Source: Haladaptatus sp. DYF46 (GTDB lineage: Archaea > Halobacteriota > Halobacteria > Halobacteriales > Haladaptataceae). From it: a DNA stretch of 64,000 nt. A program made the translations under genes and the position numbers. The stretch is taken from positions 1,178,001 to 1,242,000 of the forward strand of contig NZ_JAJFAY010000001.1 in the NCBI RefSeq assembly GCF_021083305.1. The letters are read 5' to 3'. Under the pieces are notes generated by a model that was given only the letters and a program-made list of their open reading frames with translations, was not told the DNA's origin and made no database searches. Numbering within the stretch: position 1 is the first letter of the stretch; every line of letters starts with the position of its first letter. Shown here one piece after another: positions 18,665 to 27,811 of this stretch.

Positions 18665-19825
18665 ATGAATCCGATACTCGCTACACCGATGGCGATTTTA
18701 CCACGGGTGTGGGAAAACTCGTTACTACTCCTCTCATCGTTCCTGCTGCTGCTGTTGGGGGCGGAAGTGTTCACGAACGCGGTCGAATGGTTGGGTCACC
18801 ATCTCGGCGTGAGCGAAAGCGCGACCGGCAGTATCCTCGCCGCCGTTGGAACCGCCCTTCCGGAGACGACGATTCCGATAATCGCCATCTTCGGGAGCGG
18901 AGGCGGGACGGAGGCGGCGGAGGAAGTCGGCGTCGGTGCGATTCTCGGCGCGCCGTTCATGCTCGCCACCATCGCCATGTTCCTCGTCGGCGCGAGCGTC
19001 TACTACTTCGGGACGCGTCGTACGCACGGACGGGAGATGCACTTCAACAGCGTCTCCACCCGCCGTGACCTCTCCTTTTTCCTCGTCGGCTACACCCTCG
19101 CGTTCAGCGCCGCACTGATTCACAGCGACCTGATATCCCACGGCATCGCCGCACTGCTCGTCCTTCTCTACCTGTTTTACCTCTATCGCTCGCTCAAGAG
19201 CGGCGAACTGGTCGAAGGCGAGGATTTGGAGGACCTCCACCTCGGACTGATGATAGAGGGCGTCGTCTCCCGCTTCCCGGGAATGAGCACGGACGAGAAC
19301 CACTCGGGCAACCCGCGCTCGATTCTGGTGGCGATTCAGACGCTCATCGCGCTCGGCTTCATCATCGGCGGAGCACAGGTGTTCGTCTCCCAGACCCAGT
19401 GGGTTTCGGAGGAGGTACTCGGCATCCCGACGGCGATCGTCGCGCTCCTCATCGCGCCGCTCGCCACCGAACTCCCCGAGAAGTTCAACAGCATCATCTG
19501 GATTTCCCGCGACAAGGACACCCTCGCGCTCGGCAACATCACGGGCGCGATGGCGTTCCAAGGCACCCTCCCCGTCACCCTCGGCATCCTGTTCACCTCG
19601 TGGGACCTCTCGTTCCAGTGGGGAACGTCCGGCTTCCTGAACGGCCTGTCGGCCATCCTCGCGATCATCAGCGGTTGCGTGCTCTACCTCCGTGCACGCC
19701 GCGTCGACGGCGGGAACATGAGTGCCCGACCGTTCCTCATCGGCGGACTGTTCTACCTCATCTTCCTCGCGGTGGTCGTCTATCACGTCGTCGTCCTCGA
19801 CGTCGGCGGCGTTGCCGGTCACTGA
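18665..19825 (+). CDS. CaCA-type sodium/calcium antiporter, paralogue A
   Basis: A 386-residue membrane protein with about ten helices arranged as two inverted halves. The alpha-repeat motifs are SESATGSILAAVGTALPETT in the first half and LLIAPLATELPEKFNSI plus GNITGAMAFQGTLPVTLGI in the second, which carry the acidic and polar ion-binding residues of the cation/calcium exchanger superfamily. It exchanges cations across the membrane, probably Na+ for Ca2+. A 54-base gap separates it from a second, similar gene; the pair arose by tandem duplication. The first TM begins after a start at MNPILATPMAIL; a downstream ATG is possible. Confidence 0.88.
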   Translation: MNPILATPMAILPRVWENSLLLLSSFLLLLLGAEVFTNAVEWLGHHLGVSESATGSILAAVGTALPETTIPIIAIFGSGGGTEAAEEVGVGAILGAPFMLATIAMFLVGASVYYFGTRRTHGREMHFNSVSTRRDLSFFLVGYTLAFSAALIHSDLISHGIAALLVLLYLFYLYRSLKSGELVEGEDLEDLHLGLMIEGVVSRFPGMSTDENHSGNPRSILVAIQTLIALGFIIGGAQVFVSQTQWVSEEVLGIPTAIVALLIAPLATELPEKFNSIIWISRDKDTLALGNITGAMAFQGTLPVTLGILFTSWDLSFQWGTSGFLNGLSAILAIISGCVLYLRARRVDGGNMSARPFLIGGLFYLIFLAVVVYHVVVLDVGGVAGH

Positions 19826-19877
19826 GTCCGCTCGTCGGATGGAATCGCTTACTTGACTGCCGCGGGAAGTACGGGAT

Positions 19878-21026
19878 ATGTCGCTTCCAGTCGCGGCCGC
19901 GGTGCGGCCGCTCGCACTGTCGAAATCGTCGACGAAAGGGCTCTTACTTCTCGCATCCTTCGTCTTTCTCCTCGTCGGAGCGGAGGTGTTCACCAACGGC
20001 GTGGAATGGCTCGGCCACCGCCTCGGCATCTCCGAGAGCGCGACCGGGAGCATCCTCGCCGCGATGGGAACCGCGCTCCCGGAGACGACGATTCCCGTCA
20101 TCGCCATCCTGAAAGGCGGGTCGGCGGCATCCGACATCGGCGTCGGCGCGATTCTCGGCGCGCCGTTCATGCTCGCCACCATCGCCATGTTCCTCGTCGG
20201 CGCGAGCGTCTACTACTTCGCCGACCGTCGCGCGAACGACGCCAACTTGCAGTTCAACGAGGGCGCGACGACGCGCGACCTCTCGTTTTTCCTCGTCGGC
20301 TACACCCTCGCGTTCGCCGCCGCGCTGGTCCCGGATGAGACCTCCGTCGCGGGAATTCCGATTCGAGTCGTCATCGCCGTCGTCCTCGTGGCCCTGTACG
20401 TCACGTATCTCTACCGCTCGCTCCGTGCGGGTGAACTGGCCGACAGCGACGACATGGACGACCTCCACATCGGAATCGCGATCGAAGGACTGGCCGAACG
20501 AATCGGCATCGACTCGAACGCGGACCACAGCTCCGACCCGCACCTCCTCCTCACGGCCCTCCAGACGTTCATCGCGCTCGGATTCATCGTGTACGGTGCC
20601 CACCTGTTCGTGGACCAAGTGGAGTGGGTTTCGAGGGACGTCGGCATCCCGTACGCCATCGTCGCGCTCGTCATCGCCCCCGTGGCGACCGAACTCCCCG
20701 AGGCGTTCAACAGCGTCATCTGGTTGGCGCGCGACAAGGACACCCTCGCGCTCAACAACATCACGGGCGCGATGGCGTTCCAAGGCACCCTCCCCGTCAC
20801 CCTCGGCATCCTGTTCACGCCGTGGGACCTCAGCCTCGCGTGGGGAACCGCCGGTTTCCTGAACGCCGTCTCCGTCCTCTTCGCCATCGTCGCCGGGTGC
20901 ATCGTCCTCTTCCGCGCACGCCGCGTCGGCGAGGACGACTTCGACCCGACGCCCTTCCTCGGAAGCGGCCTGTTCTACGTTCTCTTCATCGGCCTCGCCG
21001 TCTACTTCGTCATGCTCGGTGCCTGA
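19878..21026 (+). CDS. CaCA-type sodium/calcium antiporter, paralogue B
   Basis: A 382-residue paralogue of the gene just upstream, with the same alpha motifs (SESATGSILAAMGTALPETT; VIAPVATELPEAFNSV; NNITGAMAFQGTLPVTLGI). Protein and DNA are almost identical across two patches, one at the first alpha repeat and following helix, one at the second, while the loop after helix 5 and both termini differ. This suggests gene conversion between copies or strong selection on the pore. It is followed 39 bases later by aroE on the same strand. Confidence 0.88.
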   Translation: MSLPVAAAVRPLALSKSSTKGLLLLASFVFLLVGAEVFTNGVEWLGHRLGISESATGSILAAMGTALPETTIPVIAILKGGSAASDIGVGAILGAPFMLATIAMFLVGASVYYFADRRANDANLQFNEGATTRDLSFFLVGYTLAFAAALVPDETSVAGIPIRVVIAVVLVALYVTYLYRSLRAGELADSDDMDDLHIGIAIEGLAERIGIDSNADHSSDPHLLLTALQTFIALGFIVYGAHLFVDQVEWVSRDVGIPYAIVALVIAPVATELPEAFNSVIWLARDKDTLALNNITGAMAFQGTLPVTLGILFTPWDLSLAWGTAGFLNAVSVLFAIVAGCIVLFRARRVGEDDFDPTPFLGSGLFYVLFIGLAVYFVMLGA

Positions 21027-21065
21027 GGACCCGTCGGTTAAGTCCCCCCGCTCCCTTCTTCGGGC

Positions 21066-21869
21066 ATGGACGTATACGGACTCCTCGGCAATCCGGTGGG
21101 TCACTCGCTCTCTCCACCGATGCACGAGGCCGCCTACGAGGAACTGGACATGGACGCCCGCTACGTCACCCTGGAACCCGAGGCCATCGCCCCGGCAATC
21201 GAGGGAGCGAACGCGCTCGGCGTGAGCGGGTTGAACGTCACGATTCCGTTCAAGGAGGACTGTCTCCCGCACGTCGAACCCGACCCGCTCGCGAAACGCA
21301 TCGGCGCGGTGAACACCGTCGATTTCTCCGGACCCGATGGTTCCGTCCCGACGGGCCACAACACGGACGCCGAAGGGGCGCGTCGAGCGCTCGAACGACA
21401 CGGCGTGTCCCGTGACGGAGCGTCGGCCGTCGTCGTCGGTGCGGGCGGCGCGGCACGGGCGATCGCCTTCATGCTGGCCGACGACGGCGCGACGGTCCGG
21501 ATAGCCAATCGAACCGTTTCGCGAGCGGAGTCCCTCGCGGCGGACGTGAGCGGTGCGGCGGCACACGGCTTGGACGAACTCCCCGAACTCGTGTCGGCGG
21601 CCGACGTGCTAATCAACGCGACGAGCGTCGGGATGGAATCCGACGAGTCGCCCGTCCCCGCCGATGCGCTCCACGGTGACCTCGCGGTGATGGACGCGGT
21701 GTACCGCCCGCTCGAAACGCGACTGCTCCGCGAGGCGTCCGCGTGCGGCGCGACGACCGTCGACGGCGCGTGGATGCTTCTGTTTCAAGGGGTCGCCGCA
21801 TTTGAACTATGGACCGAAACGGATGCGCCGGTCGAGCGCATGGACGCCGCCTTGCGAAGACGCCTTTAA
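21066..21869 (+). CDS. aroE: Shikimate dehydrogenase AroE
   Basis: A 267-residue NADP-dependent shikimate dehydrogenase, which reduces 3-dehydroshikimate to shikimate. It starts [20 protein letters not shown], the shikimate-binding Ser-x-Ser motif; NVTIPFKE holds the catalytic Lys; GAVNTVD and HNTDAEGAR complete the substrate site; and [14 protein letters not shown] is the NADP loop with NRT afterwards. All expected residues are present. The next gene (HhH protein) starts 27 bases later, and a chorismate-using enzyme follows it, so the three genes form a loose aromatic-acid cluster. Confidence 0.96.
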   Translation: MDVYGLLGNPVGHSLSPPMHEAAYEELDMDARYVTLEPEAIAPAIEGANALGVSGLNVTIPFKEDCLPHVEPDPLAKRIGAVNTVDFSGPDGSVPTGHNTDAEGARRALERHGVSRDGASAVVVGAGGAARAIAFMLADDGATVRIANRTVSRAESLAADVSGAAAHGLDELPELVSAADVLINATSVGMESDESPVPADALHGDLAVMDAVYRPLETRLLREASACGATTVDGAWMLLFQGVAAFELWTETDAPVERMDAALRRRL

Positions 21870-21895
21870 GTGAAGGGACTTTGTACTATCCCCCA

Positions 21896-22573
21896 ATGGG
21901 GCTTATCACACGGCTGAAATCGTTGCTCGGTCTTGGCGATGAGCGGTCGAAATCGCGAGATCGTGACGGCGGAGTGACGATAGAGCGGGAACCGACCGAG
22001 ACGAGAGCACAGCCCACGGTGGAATCGGAGAACGCAGTGAAAATGACCGAGGACTCCTCGGAGACGGAGACGGAGACGAGCGTTTCGACGGAAGAACTCG
22101 TCGACGAGGGGGAACCAACGGATCACATCGAGGAAGCGGAACCCGACACGGCGGCGGAACCGGCCGAGGCGACGGGACCGAGCGCCGAGGCGGGACAACC
22201 CGCACAGACGGAGGCGACCGAACCGGAAGCGGAACCCGACGCGGAGTCGCAGGAAGCGGAGGAATCCGAAACCGAAGCCGAAGAACCGGAATCGGAGACG
22301 GGAACGGAGGAAGAACCGTCGGAGACGGAGGAAGCGGAAGCCGAAGAAACCGAGGCCGAAGCCGAAGCGGAGGAATCCGCCGGTGCCGATACCGACGCCC
22401 GACCGCTCGAAGACGTGAAGGGAATCGGCCCGGCCTACGCCGAACGACTCCGGAACGCTGGCGTCGAAAACACGGCCGAGCTGGCCGATGCCGACCCGGC
22501 GGAAATCGCCCGCGAGACCGACCTCTCGACGACGCGAATCGAAGGCTGGATGGATCGTGCGAAATCGATGTGA
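21896..22573 (+). CDS. Acidic-linker protein with C-terminal helix-hairpin-helix
   Basis: A 225-residue protein in three parts: an amphipathic N-terminal helix ([14 protein letters not shown]) that could bind the membrane; a linker of about 130 residues that is almost entirely Glu, Thr, Ala, Pro and Ser in irregular ETEAE/EEAE repeats; and a C-terminal helix-hairpin-helix pair ([20 protein letters not shown], then [15 protein letters not shown]). HhH pairs bind DNA or proteins. Similar proteins with this plan are common in haloarchaea, but no function is established. The ATG at 21896 is preferred over an upstream frame that overlaps aroE. Its 3' end overlaps the next gene if that begins at the GTG. 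Confidence 0.78.
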   Translation: MGLITRLKSLLGLGDERSKSRDRDGGVTIEREPTETRAQPTVESENAVKMTEDSSETETETSVSTEELVDEGEPTDHIEEAEPDTAAEPAEATGPSAEAGQPAQTEATEPEAEPDAESQEAEESETEAEEPESETGTEEEPSETEEAEAEETEAEAEAEESAGADTDARPLEDVKGIGPAYAERLRNAGVENTAELADADPAEIARETDLSTTRIEGWMDRAKSM

Positions 22574-24017
22574 CGAAGCGGACGTAGTCACCTCGCGGGC
22601 TTCGTTCCGCGAGGCGGCACGGGACGCGCCGCGCGGTGCGAGAATCCCCGTCGAAGTCCGCGTGCGGGTCGCGGACCCGTTTCGAGCGTATCGACGGGCG
22701 CGCGACGGCCCCGGCGGTTTCTATCTCGCGACGACGGGAGGACAGTCAGGGTGGGGCTATTTTGGTATCGAACCGACGAGTCGTCTCCAGACGGGGTCGG
22801 GCACCGAATCGAGCCTCGACGCTCTCTCGGCGGCGCTCGCCGACGAGGAACTGGTTCGCGGCGACTGCGACGTTCCGTATCCGTGTGGGCTATTCGGATG
22901 GCTTTCGTACGACCTCGTCCGCGAACTGGAAACGCTTCCCGGGTCGGCGACGGACGACCGGCACCTACCGCGACTCCAGTTCGGCCTGTACGACTGCGTC
23001 GCCGCGTGGGAGGCGGGGTCGGAGGAAACGCTCCGTGTGACGGCGTGTTTGCGACTGGACGACCCCAACGAGACGTACGACGAGGCCCGAGAGACGGCGC
23101 TCTCGCTCGCCACGGCGGCTATCGAAGGCGACGGAACCATCGGCGCACCGCCGACCGACGAGCGGGGGCCGTTCGTCAGCAGTTGCGGCAAGGACGCGTT
23201 CGCGGAGCGCGTCCAACGAGTCAAGGAGTACATCCACGACGGCGATACGTTTCAGGCGAACATCTCGCAGCGACTCGAAGCGCCCGCGAGCGTTCACCCG
23301 GTTGCGGCCTTCGACGCCCTGCGCCGGGTCAACCCCGCGCCCTACTCGGCGCTGTTGGAGTTCCCCGGTATCGATCTGGTGAGCGCAAGCCCGGAACTCC
23401 TGCTCGACGTGAACGGGGACCGCCTCAGGACGGAACCCATCGCCGGGACACGGCCGCGCGGGTCGACGCCCGAGGAGGACGAGGCGTTCGCGGCCCAACT
23501 GCAAGGAGACGACAAGGAACGTGCGGAACACGCCATGCTGGTCGATTTGGAGCGAAACGACCTCGGCAAAATCGCCGAGTACGGAAGCGTCGAGGTGACT
23601 GATTATCGCCGAATCGACCGCTACTCCGAGGTGATGCACCTCGTATCGGAGGTCACGGGTCGTCGCCGACCCGACGTCTCCATCACGGACGCCGTCGCGG
23701 CGGTGTTCCCCGGCGGCACCATCACCGGCGCGCCGAAACCCCGGACGATGGAAATAATCGACGAACTGGAATCGACGCGGCGCGGACCGTACACCGGCAG
23801 CATCGGCGTTCTGGGCTTCGACGAACGCGCGACCCTGAACATCGTCATCCGAACCTTGGTCCGGCACGGCGAGGAGTACCACCTGCGCGTCGGTGCCGGA
23901 ATCGTCCACGACTCGGTTCCCGAGGCCGAGTACGAGGAGACGCTGGCGAAGGGAAAGGCGCTCGTCAACGCCATCGACGAAGCGCTCGAACAGGGCGGCG
24001 AGTTCTCGGTCGAATAG
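22557..24017 (+). CDS. Chorismate-binding synthase component I (anthranilate or aminodeoxychorismate synthase)
   Basis: A 486-residue TrpE/PabB-type enzyme, which aminates chorismate. The chorismate-binding core shows [76 protein letters not shown] and [10 protein letters not shown]. The GTG at 22557 is the likely start because no similarity is seen before it; it overlaps the previous gene by 17 bases. Haloarchaeal orthologues are usually called PabB, but PIAGT carries Ala where the well-studied E. coli PabB has a catalytic Lys (PIKGT). No glutaminase (PabA/TrpG) or aminotransferase (PabC) gene follows; the next gene is msrA on the opposite strand. Confidence 0.88.
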   Translation: MRNRCDEADVVTSRASFREAARDAPRGARIPVEVRVRVADPFRAYRRARDGPGGFYLATTGGQSGWGYFGIEPTSRLQTGSGTESSLDALSAALADEELVRGDCDVPYPCGLFGWLSYDLVRELETLPGSATDDRHLPRLQFGLYDCVAAWEAGSEETLRVTACLRLDDPNETYDEARETALSLATAAIEGDGTIGAPPTDERGPFVSSCGKDAFAERVQRVKEYIHDGDTFQANISQRLEAPASVHPVAAFDALRRVNPAPYSALLEFPGIDLVSASPELLLDVNGDRLRTEPIAGTRPRGSTPEEDEAFAAQLQGDDKERAEHAMLVDLERNDLGKIAEYGSVEVTDYRRIDRYSEVMHLVSEVTGRRRPDVSITDAVAAVFPGGTITGAPKPRTMEIIDELESTRRGPYTGSIGVLGFDERATLNIVIRTLVRHGEEYHLRVGAGIVHDSVPEAEYEETLAKGKALVNAIDEALEQGGEFSVE

Positions 24018-24024
24018 TCGAAAC

Positions 24025-24558
24025 TTACTGCTTCGCCTTCTCGGCGAACTTCTCGCGCACCTTGCGAATCTTCGGCTGCGCGTTCATCGTACAGTAGGCG
24101 TCGTTGGGGTTCTTCTCGTAGTAGTCCTGATGGTAGCCTTCGGCCTCGTAGAACTCCGTGAGCGGTTCGACTTCGGTGACGATGGGGTCATCGAACGCGC
24201 CCTCCGACTCCAGACCGTCGATGTACGCCTCGGCGACGTCCTTCTGTTCGTCGTCGTGGTAGAAGATGGCCGAGCGGTACTGACTGCCCACGTCGGGCCC
24301 CTGCCGATTGAGCGTCGTCGGGTCGTGGATGGTGAAAAACACCTGTAGCAGTTCGTCGTAGCCGAGCGTCTCGGGGTCGTACTCCAACTGGACGACTTCC
24401 GCGTGCCCCGTCTCGCCCGAACAGACGGCCTCGTAGGTCGGGTTCTCGACCGAGCCACCGGCGTAGCCCGACGTGACGGACTCCACGCCGTCGAGTTCCT
24501 CGTACGCCGCTTCCAGACACCAGAAACAACCGCCCGCGAGCGTCGCTTTCTCTGTCAT
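24025..24558 (-). CDS. msrA: Peptide methionine sulfoxide reductase MsrA
   Basis: A 177-residue MsrA, which reduces methionine-S-sulfoxide in proteins. The active-site motif GGCFWC is at residues 9-14 (catalytic Cys11), followed by SGYAGGS, the conserved GHAEVVQLEYDP and YHQDYYEKNP. Additional resolving Cys residues are few: one is seen in EAVCSGETGH and one near the end (DAYCTMNAQ). The start at 24558 overlaps the end of the frame of the decayed lipoprotein remnant upstream. It converges on the chorismate-binding enzyme with 7 bases between stops. Confidence 0.96.
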   Translation of the reverse strand: MTEKATLAGGCFWCLEAAYEELDGVESVTSGYAGGSVENPTYEAVCSGETGHAEVVQLEYDPETLGYDELLQVFFTIHDPTTLNRQGPDVGSQYRSAIFYHDDEQKDVAEAYIDGLESEGAFDDPIVTEVEPLTEFYEAEGYHQDYYEKNPNDAYCTMNAQPKIRKVREKFAEKAKQ

Positions 24559-24609
24559 GGTTGACGGTTGGTCCGCGACGCGTTAAGACTCTGCGGTGGC
24601 GGACGGTTT

Positions 24610-24880
24610 TTCAGGGACTTTCGTCGGGGTGAACGGAACGAATGCGAACCGTGATACGCGTCGTCGGTCGATTTCGAGAGCGTCCCCTGCCCTGAAACGG
24701 CCTGCCACTCGTCGAGCGCCCCGAAATCGTCGGCGACGGGAACGTCGGTCCGCCCGCCCTTTCGCGTCTCACGCTCGCTTCGTCCGCCGGAAACGACGTC
24801 TTATCCGCGACCGAAGAACAGCCCGCAAACCCGACCGCATCGGCGGTCGCCAGAAACGTTCGTCGCGTCTGTCGCGTCAT
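24610..24880 (-). pseudogene. Truncated, frameshifted Tat lipoprotein gene remnant
   Basis: From an ATG at 24880 the frame encodes MTRQTRRTFLATADAVGFAGC, a Tat signal with a lipobox Cys, then continues into nonsense. From about 24775 onwards a different frame encodes DVPVADDFGALDEWQAVSGQ followed by GTLSKSTDDAYHGSHSFR, which resembles the first domain of the polysaccharide-deacetylase lipoprotein at 37246-38598 (FETFKSPSDWEARGGS, then YSGSQSLRLE). Similarity stops near 24612. So an N-terminal piece of about 90 codons survives with a frameshift between signal peptide and domain, and the rest is gone. Confidence 0.72.
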
Positions 24881-25095
24881 ATCTCCGCTCAAGAAACCCG
24901 GCCATATTCTTATGGACAATTCAATCGAATCGGTAGATGTTGCCAAAGAATACTGAATTAGTCCGTGAAGCTACTTTCAAATCCGAAAGCTTGCTATCTC
25001 AACCAATACACTTATATATTCACAGAACTAACCTATAGTTAGCGGAGCGCCCTTGGCTCTGGTTCTAGCGAAGGGCAACTCCGGTTCATTCCATC
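24881..25095. other. Low-GC region upstream of tfb
   Basis: About 215 bases between the remnant lipoprotein gene and tfb. It is markedly AT-rich and contains the TATA element described separately. No reading frame of interest was found. Confidence 0.6.
25011..25019 (+). promoter_or_regulatory. TATA element of tfb
   Basis: CTTATATAT at 25011-25019 lies 77 bases before the tfb ATG at 25096, in a low-GC stretch. Transcription would begin near 25045 and give a leader of about 50 bases, in contrast to the leaderless messages predicted for several neighbours. Confidence 0.55.
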
Positions 25096-26169
25096 ATGAG
25101 TACGAAAGTTCACGAAGACGACCAGAAGGCCGTAGCGCACTCGGAACGCACGCGAACGGAAAAGCTGAGGAACGAGAACGAGAAAACCGAAGGGCGGACG
25201 AGCGAACGCGAAGGAGAGCGGGAAGCGGAACGAGCGGACCAGACGTGTCCCGAATGCGGTGGCTCCCTCGTCGCCGACTCGGAACACGCGGAGACCGTCT
25301 GTAGCCAGTGTGGCCTCGTCGTCGAAGCCGACGGTATCGACCACGGTCCCGAATGGCGGGCCTTCGATGCGAGCGAACGCGATTCGAAGTCCCGCGTCGG
25401 GATGCCGACGACGAAGATGATGCACGACAAGGGCCTGTCGAGCAACATCGGGTGGCAGGACAAGGACGCCTACGGGCGGTCGCTGAGTTCCCGCCAACGG
25501 CAGAAGATGCAACGGCTTCGAACGTGGGACGAGCGCTTCCGCACCCGCGACAGCAAGGAGCGCAACCTCAAGCAGGCGTTGGGCGAAATCGACCGGATGG
25601 CGAGCGCGCTCGGCCTGCCGGACAACGTCCGCGAGATGGCCAGCGTCATCTACCGTCGCGCGCTGAACGAGGACCTCCTGCCGGGGCGCTCCATCGAGGG
25701 CGTCGCGACCGCCTCGCTGTACGCGGCGGCGCGACAGAGCGGCGTCCCCCGCACGATGGACGAACTGACCACCGTCAGCCGAATCGACGGCATGGAGTTC
25801 AAGCGCACCTACCGCTACATCGTGCGCGAACTCGGCCTCGGCGTCCAACCCGCCGACCCCGAGCAGTACCTCGCACGGTTCGAGAGCGAACTCGACCTCA
25901 CCCCCGCGACCAAGCGCCGCGCCCACGACCTGCTCAAGACGGCGAAGGAGTCGGGCATCACGAGCGGGAAATCGCCCGTCGGACTCGCCGCCGCGGCGCT
26001 GTACGCCGCCGCGCTCCTCGAAGAGGAGAAACTCACGCAGGACGAGGTGAGCGAGGTGTCGGACGTGAGCACCGTCACGATTCGGAACCGCTACCACGAC
26101 CTGCTGACCGCCGCGGACGAAGCGGACGCGCTTCCGCCGACGGCCGCAACCGACGAGGCGGCGGCGTAA
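25096..26169 (+). CDS. tfb: Transcription initiation factor IIB (TFB)
   Basis: A 357-residue archaeal TFB, which bridges TBP-TATA and RNA polymerase. The zinc ribbon uses Cys51, 54, 69 and 72 (CPECGG, then CSQCGL), followed by the B-reader/linker with GPEWRAFDASE and GLSSNIGWQDKDAYGR, and two cyclin repeats (SIEGVATASLYAAARQ; KSPVGLAAAALYAAALLEEE). The N-terminal 50 residues before the ribbon are unusually long and very rich in Glu, Arg and Lys. Haloarchaea encode several TFBs; the paralogue number cannot be set here. Confidence 0.96.
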   Translation: MSTKVHEDDQKAVAHSERTRTEKLRNENEKTEGRTSEREGEREAERADQTCPECGGSLVADSEHAETVCSQCGLVVEADGIDHGPEWRAFDASERDSKSRVGMPTTKMMHDKGLSSNIGWQDKDAYGRSLSSRQRQKMQRLRTWDERFRTRDSKERNLKQALGEIDRMASALGLPDNVREMASVIYRRALNEDLLPGRSIEGVATASLYAAARQSGVPRTMDELTTVSRIDGMEFKRTYRYIVRELGLGVQPADPEQYLARFESELDLTPATKRRAHDLLKTAKESGITSGKSPVGLAAAALYAAALLEEEKLTQDEVSEVSDVSTVTIRNRYHDLLTAADEADALPPTAATDEAAA

Positions 26170-26239
26170 TCGGTTCTTTTCATTCGAGACAGCGACGACG
26201 AGAGACGTCTATCGCCGGAGAACGGAACGCGAAACGACA

Positions 26240-27697
26240 TCACCGAATCCGTGCTAGTCGCGTTTGCTTCCTCGTGTTCGTCGCCGGCCGAACGTCGTTC
26301 AAATCGCCGACTGTCGGGCCGTTGACGATGGTCACGGTCCGTCCGTGACGGTCGATGCGAAAGGCGTCGGCGAACGGTCCCGCTCCGATGCGCCACGTGT
26401 TCGGCCCGACGCGGGTCGCGTTCCGTCCGCGAAGCAGGTCGCGGTACGCCCGCCGAAACTCCGTCGCGTCCCGCTTCGTCTCCCATTTGGTCCGCCAGAC
26501 GTAGCCGCGCTGTTTCCCCCTGTGGTACGGCCAGAGTCGGTCGTTCGCCCACCCGTCGGACGGCGCGCTGGTGTAGTTGAACATGTCGAACTTCCCCTTG
26601 TCGGGGTCCGTGAACGTCCGCCAGTCGATGACGGGGTTACCCTCGGCCCGGCCCTGATACCAGAACATGGTGTAAATGCCGGTTTCGCCGACCGTCTGTG
26701 ACCCGTTTTCGCCGCGCTTGCCGTACAGTTTCCAGCCGTTTCGTGCCTGTTCGCCGAGACGGAGCGGGGCGGGCGGGCCGGTTCGCTCTTCGGGGTGAAC
26801 GACCGCGGCGGACGACTCCGGCGGGTTTCGATACCGCTTCGTCACCGCGTCCCACCCGCCGGAATCGAACAGCGAGGCGACGTACGCGGGGCCGTCGGAG
26901 TACGGTTGAATCGTCGCGACTTGCATGCCGAGGTTGTAGTTCGGAAGCGTCCCGCCGCTGTACGGGGATCCGCTCGGTCCGACATCCGGCTTCGGGACGC
27001 ACTGCCACGACTTCCCACACCGGTTCGTGTATCGCTGTTCCACGTACATCGCCTCGCCTTCAGTCAGGCCGTCGTGGGCACGTTGGGCGTCCATCGTCTT
27101 GGATTCGAACTCCGACGACGACAGGTCGACGTGCTGGTCCTGCATCGCGTGTGCGAGTTCGTGAATCAGCGTCGCGTTATCGATCCTGCGTTTCCCATCC
27201 GAGATGACGTAGACTCGGTCCTCGCCCGGCAGATAGAACCCGGCGACGCGCCGTTGATAGAGTTTCGTCTGCTGTCGGGCGGCGTCCGCCCGCTCGCCGG
27301 TGACGAACAACCCCTCCCAGACCTGATTTTCCCACGCGCGCTGGGGCGGCGTGTACTCGTTCGCCGACCGACGTCGAACGAGGTCCCGATACTCGCTTCG
27401 CGACAACGACTGGACGTTCACCGAGCGGGTGAACTCCTCCCTTCGAATGAACTCGACGCGTGCCATCGCCCGTCCCTTGTACGCCTTCAACTCGGCGTCG
27501 GACAGTCCGTCGCGCTGGTTCACGTCGATGCTCTCGTTGTACCAGTAGCCGTTCTCCCAGCCGATGACGTCGGAACTCGGGTCCGGCGGATGGGCGTTGG
27601 CCTCGTTCGAACTGCCGTTGTTTCCCCCGGGGGCCACCATCACACCCACCGACGCGGAACAGACGAGTAAAACGACGATCGCCCCCACGAATCGCAT
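26240..27697 (-). CDS. Hvo_1808-family secreted surface protein with HExxH motif
   Basis: A 485-residue protein with a Sec signal peptide (MRFVGAIVVLLVCSASVGV) and a short Gly/Asn linker. The body carries IHELAHAMQDQH, with HELAH at residues 179-183, a gluzincin/zincin-like metalloprotease motif. FYLPGEDRVYVISDGK precedes it, and LTEGEAMYVEQRY, with a Glu about 25 residues later, could provide the third zinc ligand. It belongs to the family named after the Haloferax volcanii protein Hvo_1808, surface proteins of unknown substrate. No lipobox or C-terminal anchor is visible. The gene stands alone, 70 bases past tfb and convergent with it. Confidence 0.85.
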   Translation of the reverse strand: MRFVGAIVVLLVCSASVGVMVAPGGNNGSSNEANAHPPDPSSDVIGWENGYWYNESIDVNQRDGLSDAELKAYKGRAMARVEFIRREEFTRSVNVQSLSRSEYRDLVRRRSANEYTPPQRAWENQVWEGLFVTGERADAARQQTKLYQRRVAGFYLPGEDRVYVISDGKRRIDNATLIHELAHAMQDQHVDLSSSEFESKTMDAQRAHDGLTEGEAMYVEQRYTNRCGKSWQCVPKPDVGPSGSPYSGGTLPNYNLGMQVATIQPYSDGPAYVASLFDSGGWDAVTKRYRNPPESSAAVVHPEERTGPPAPLRLGEQARNGWKLYGKRGENGSQTVGETGIYTMFWYQGRAEGNPVIDWRTFTDPDKGKFDMFNYTSAPSDGWANDRLWPYHRGKQRGYVWRTKWETKRDATEFRRAYRDLLRGRNATRVGPNTWRIGAGPFADAFRIDRHGRTVTIVNGPTVGDLNDVRPATNTRKQTRLARIR

Positions 27698-27811
27698 ACC
27701 GATGCCACGGGCGCCCGCGGCATAACGGTTGGCCGTTGTATCACACCGCGTTTCCGGTCGAATTTGACCGGTGCGCCGTGAAGGCTGGCGAAACTCCGTT
27801 CGTGCCCCCGA

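Noticed and set aside
22488-22556. Upstream start for the chorismate-binding enzyme
   Set aside because: The extra 23 residues are basic and lie within the HhH gene; similarity begins after the GTG at 22557.
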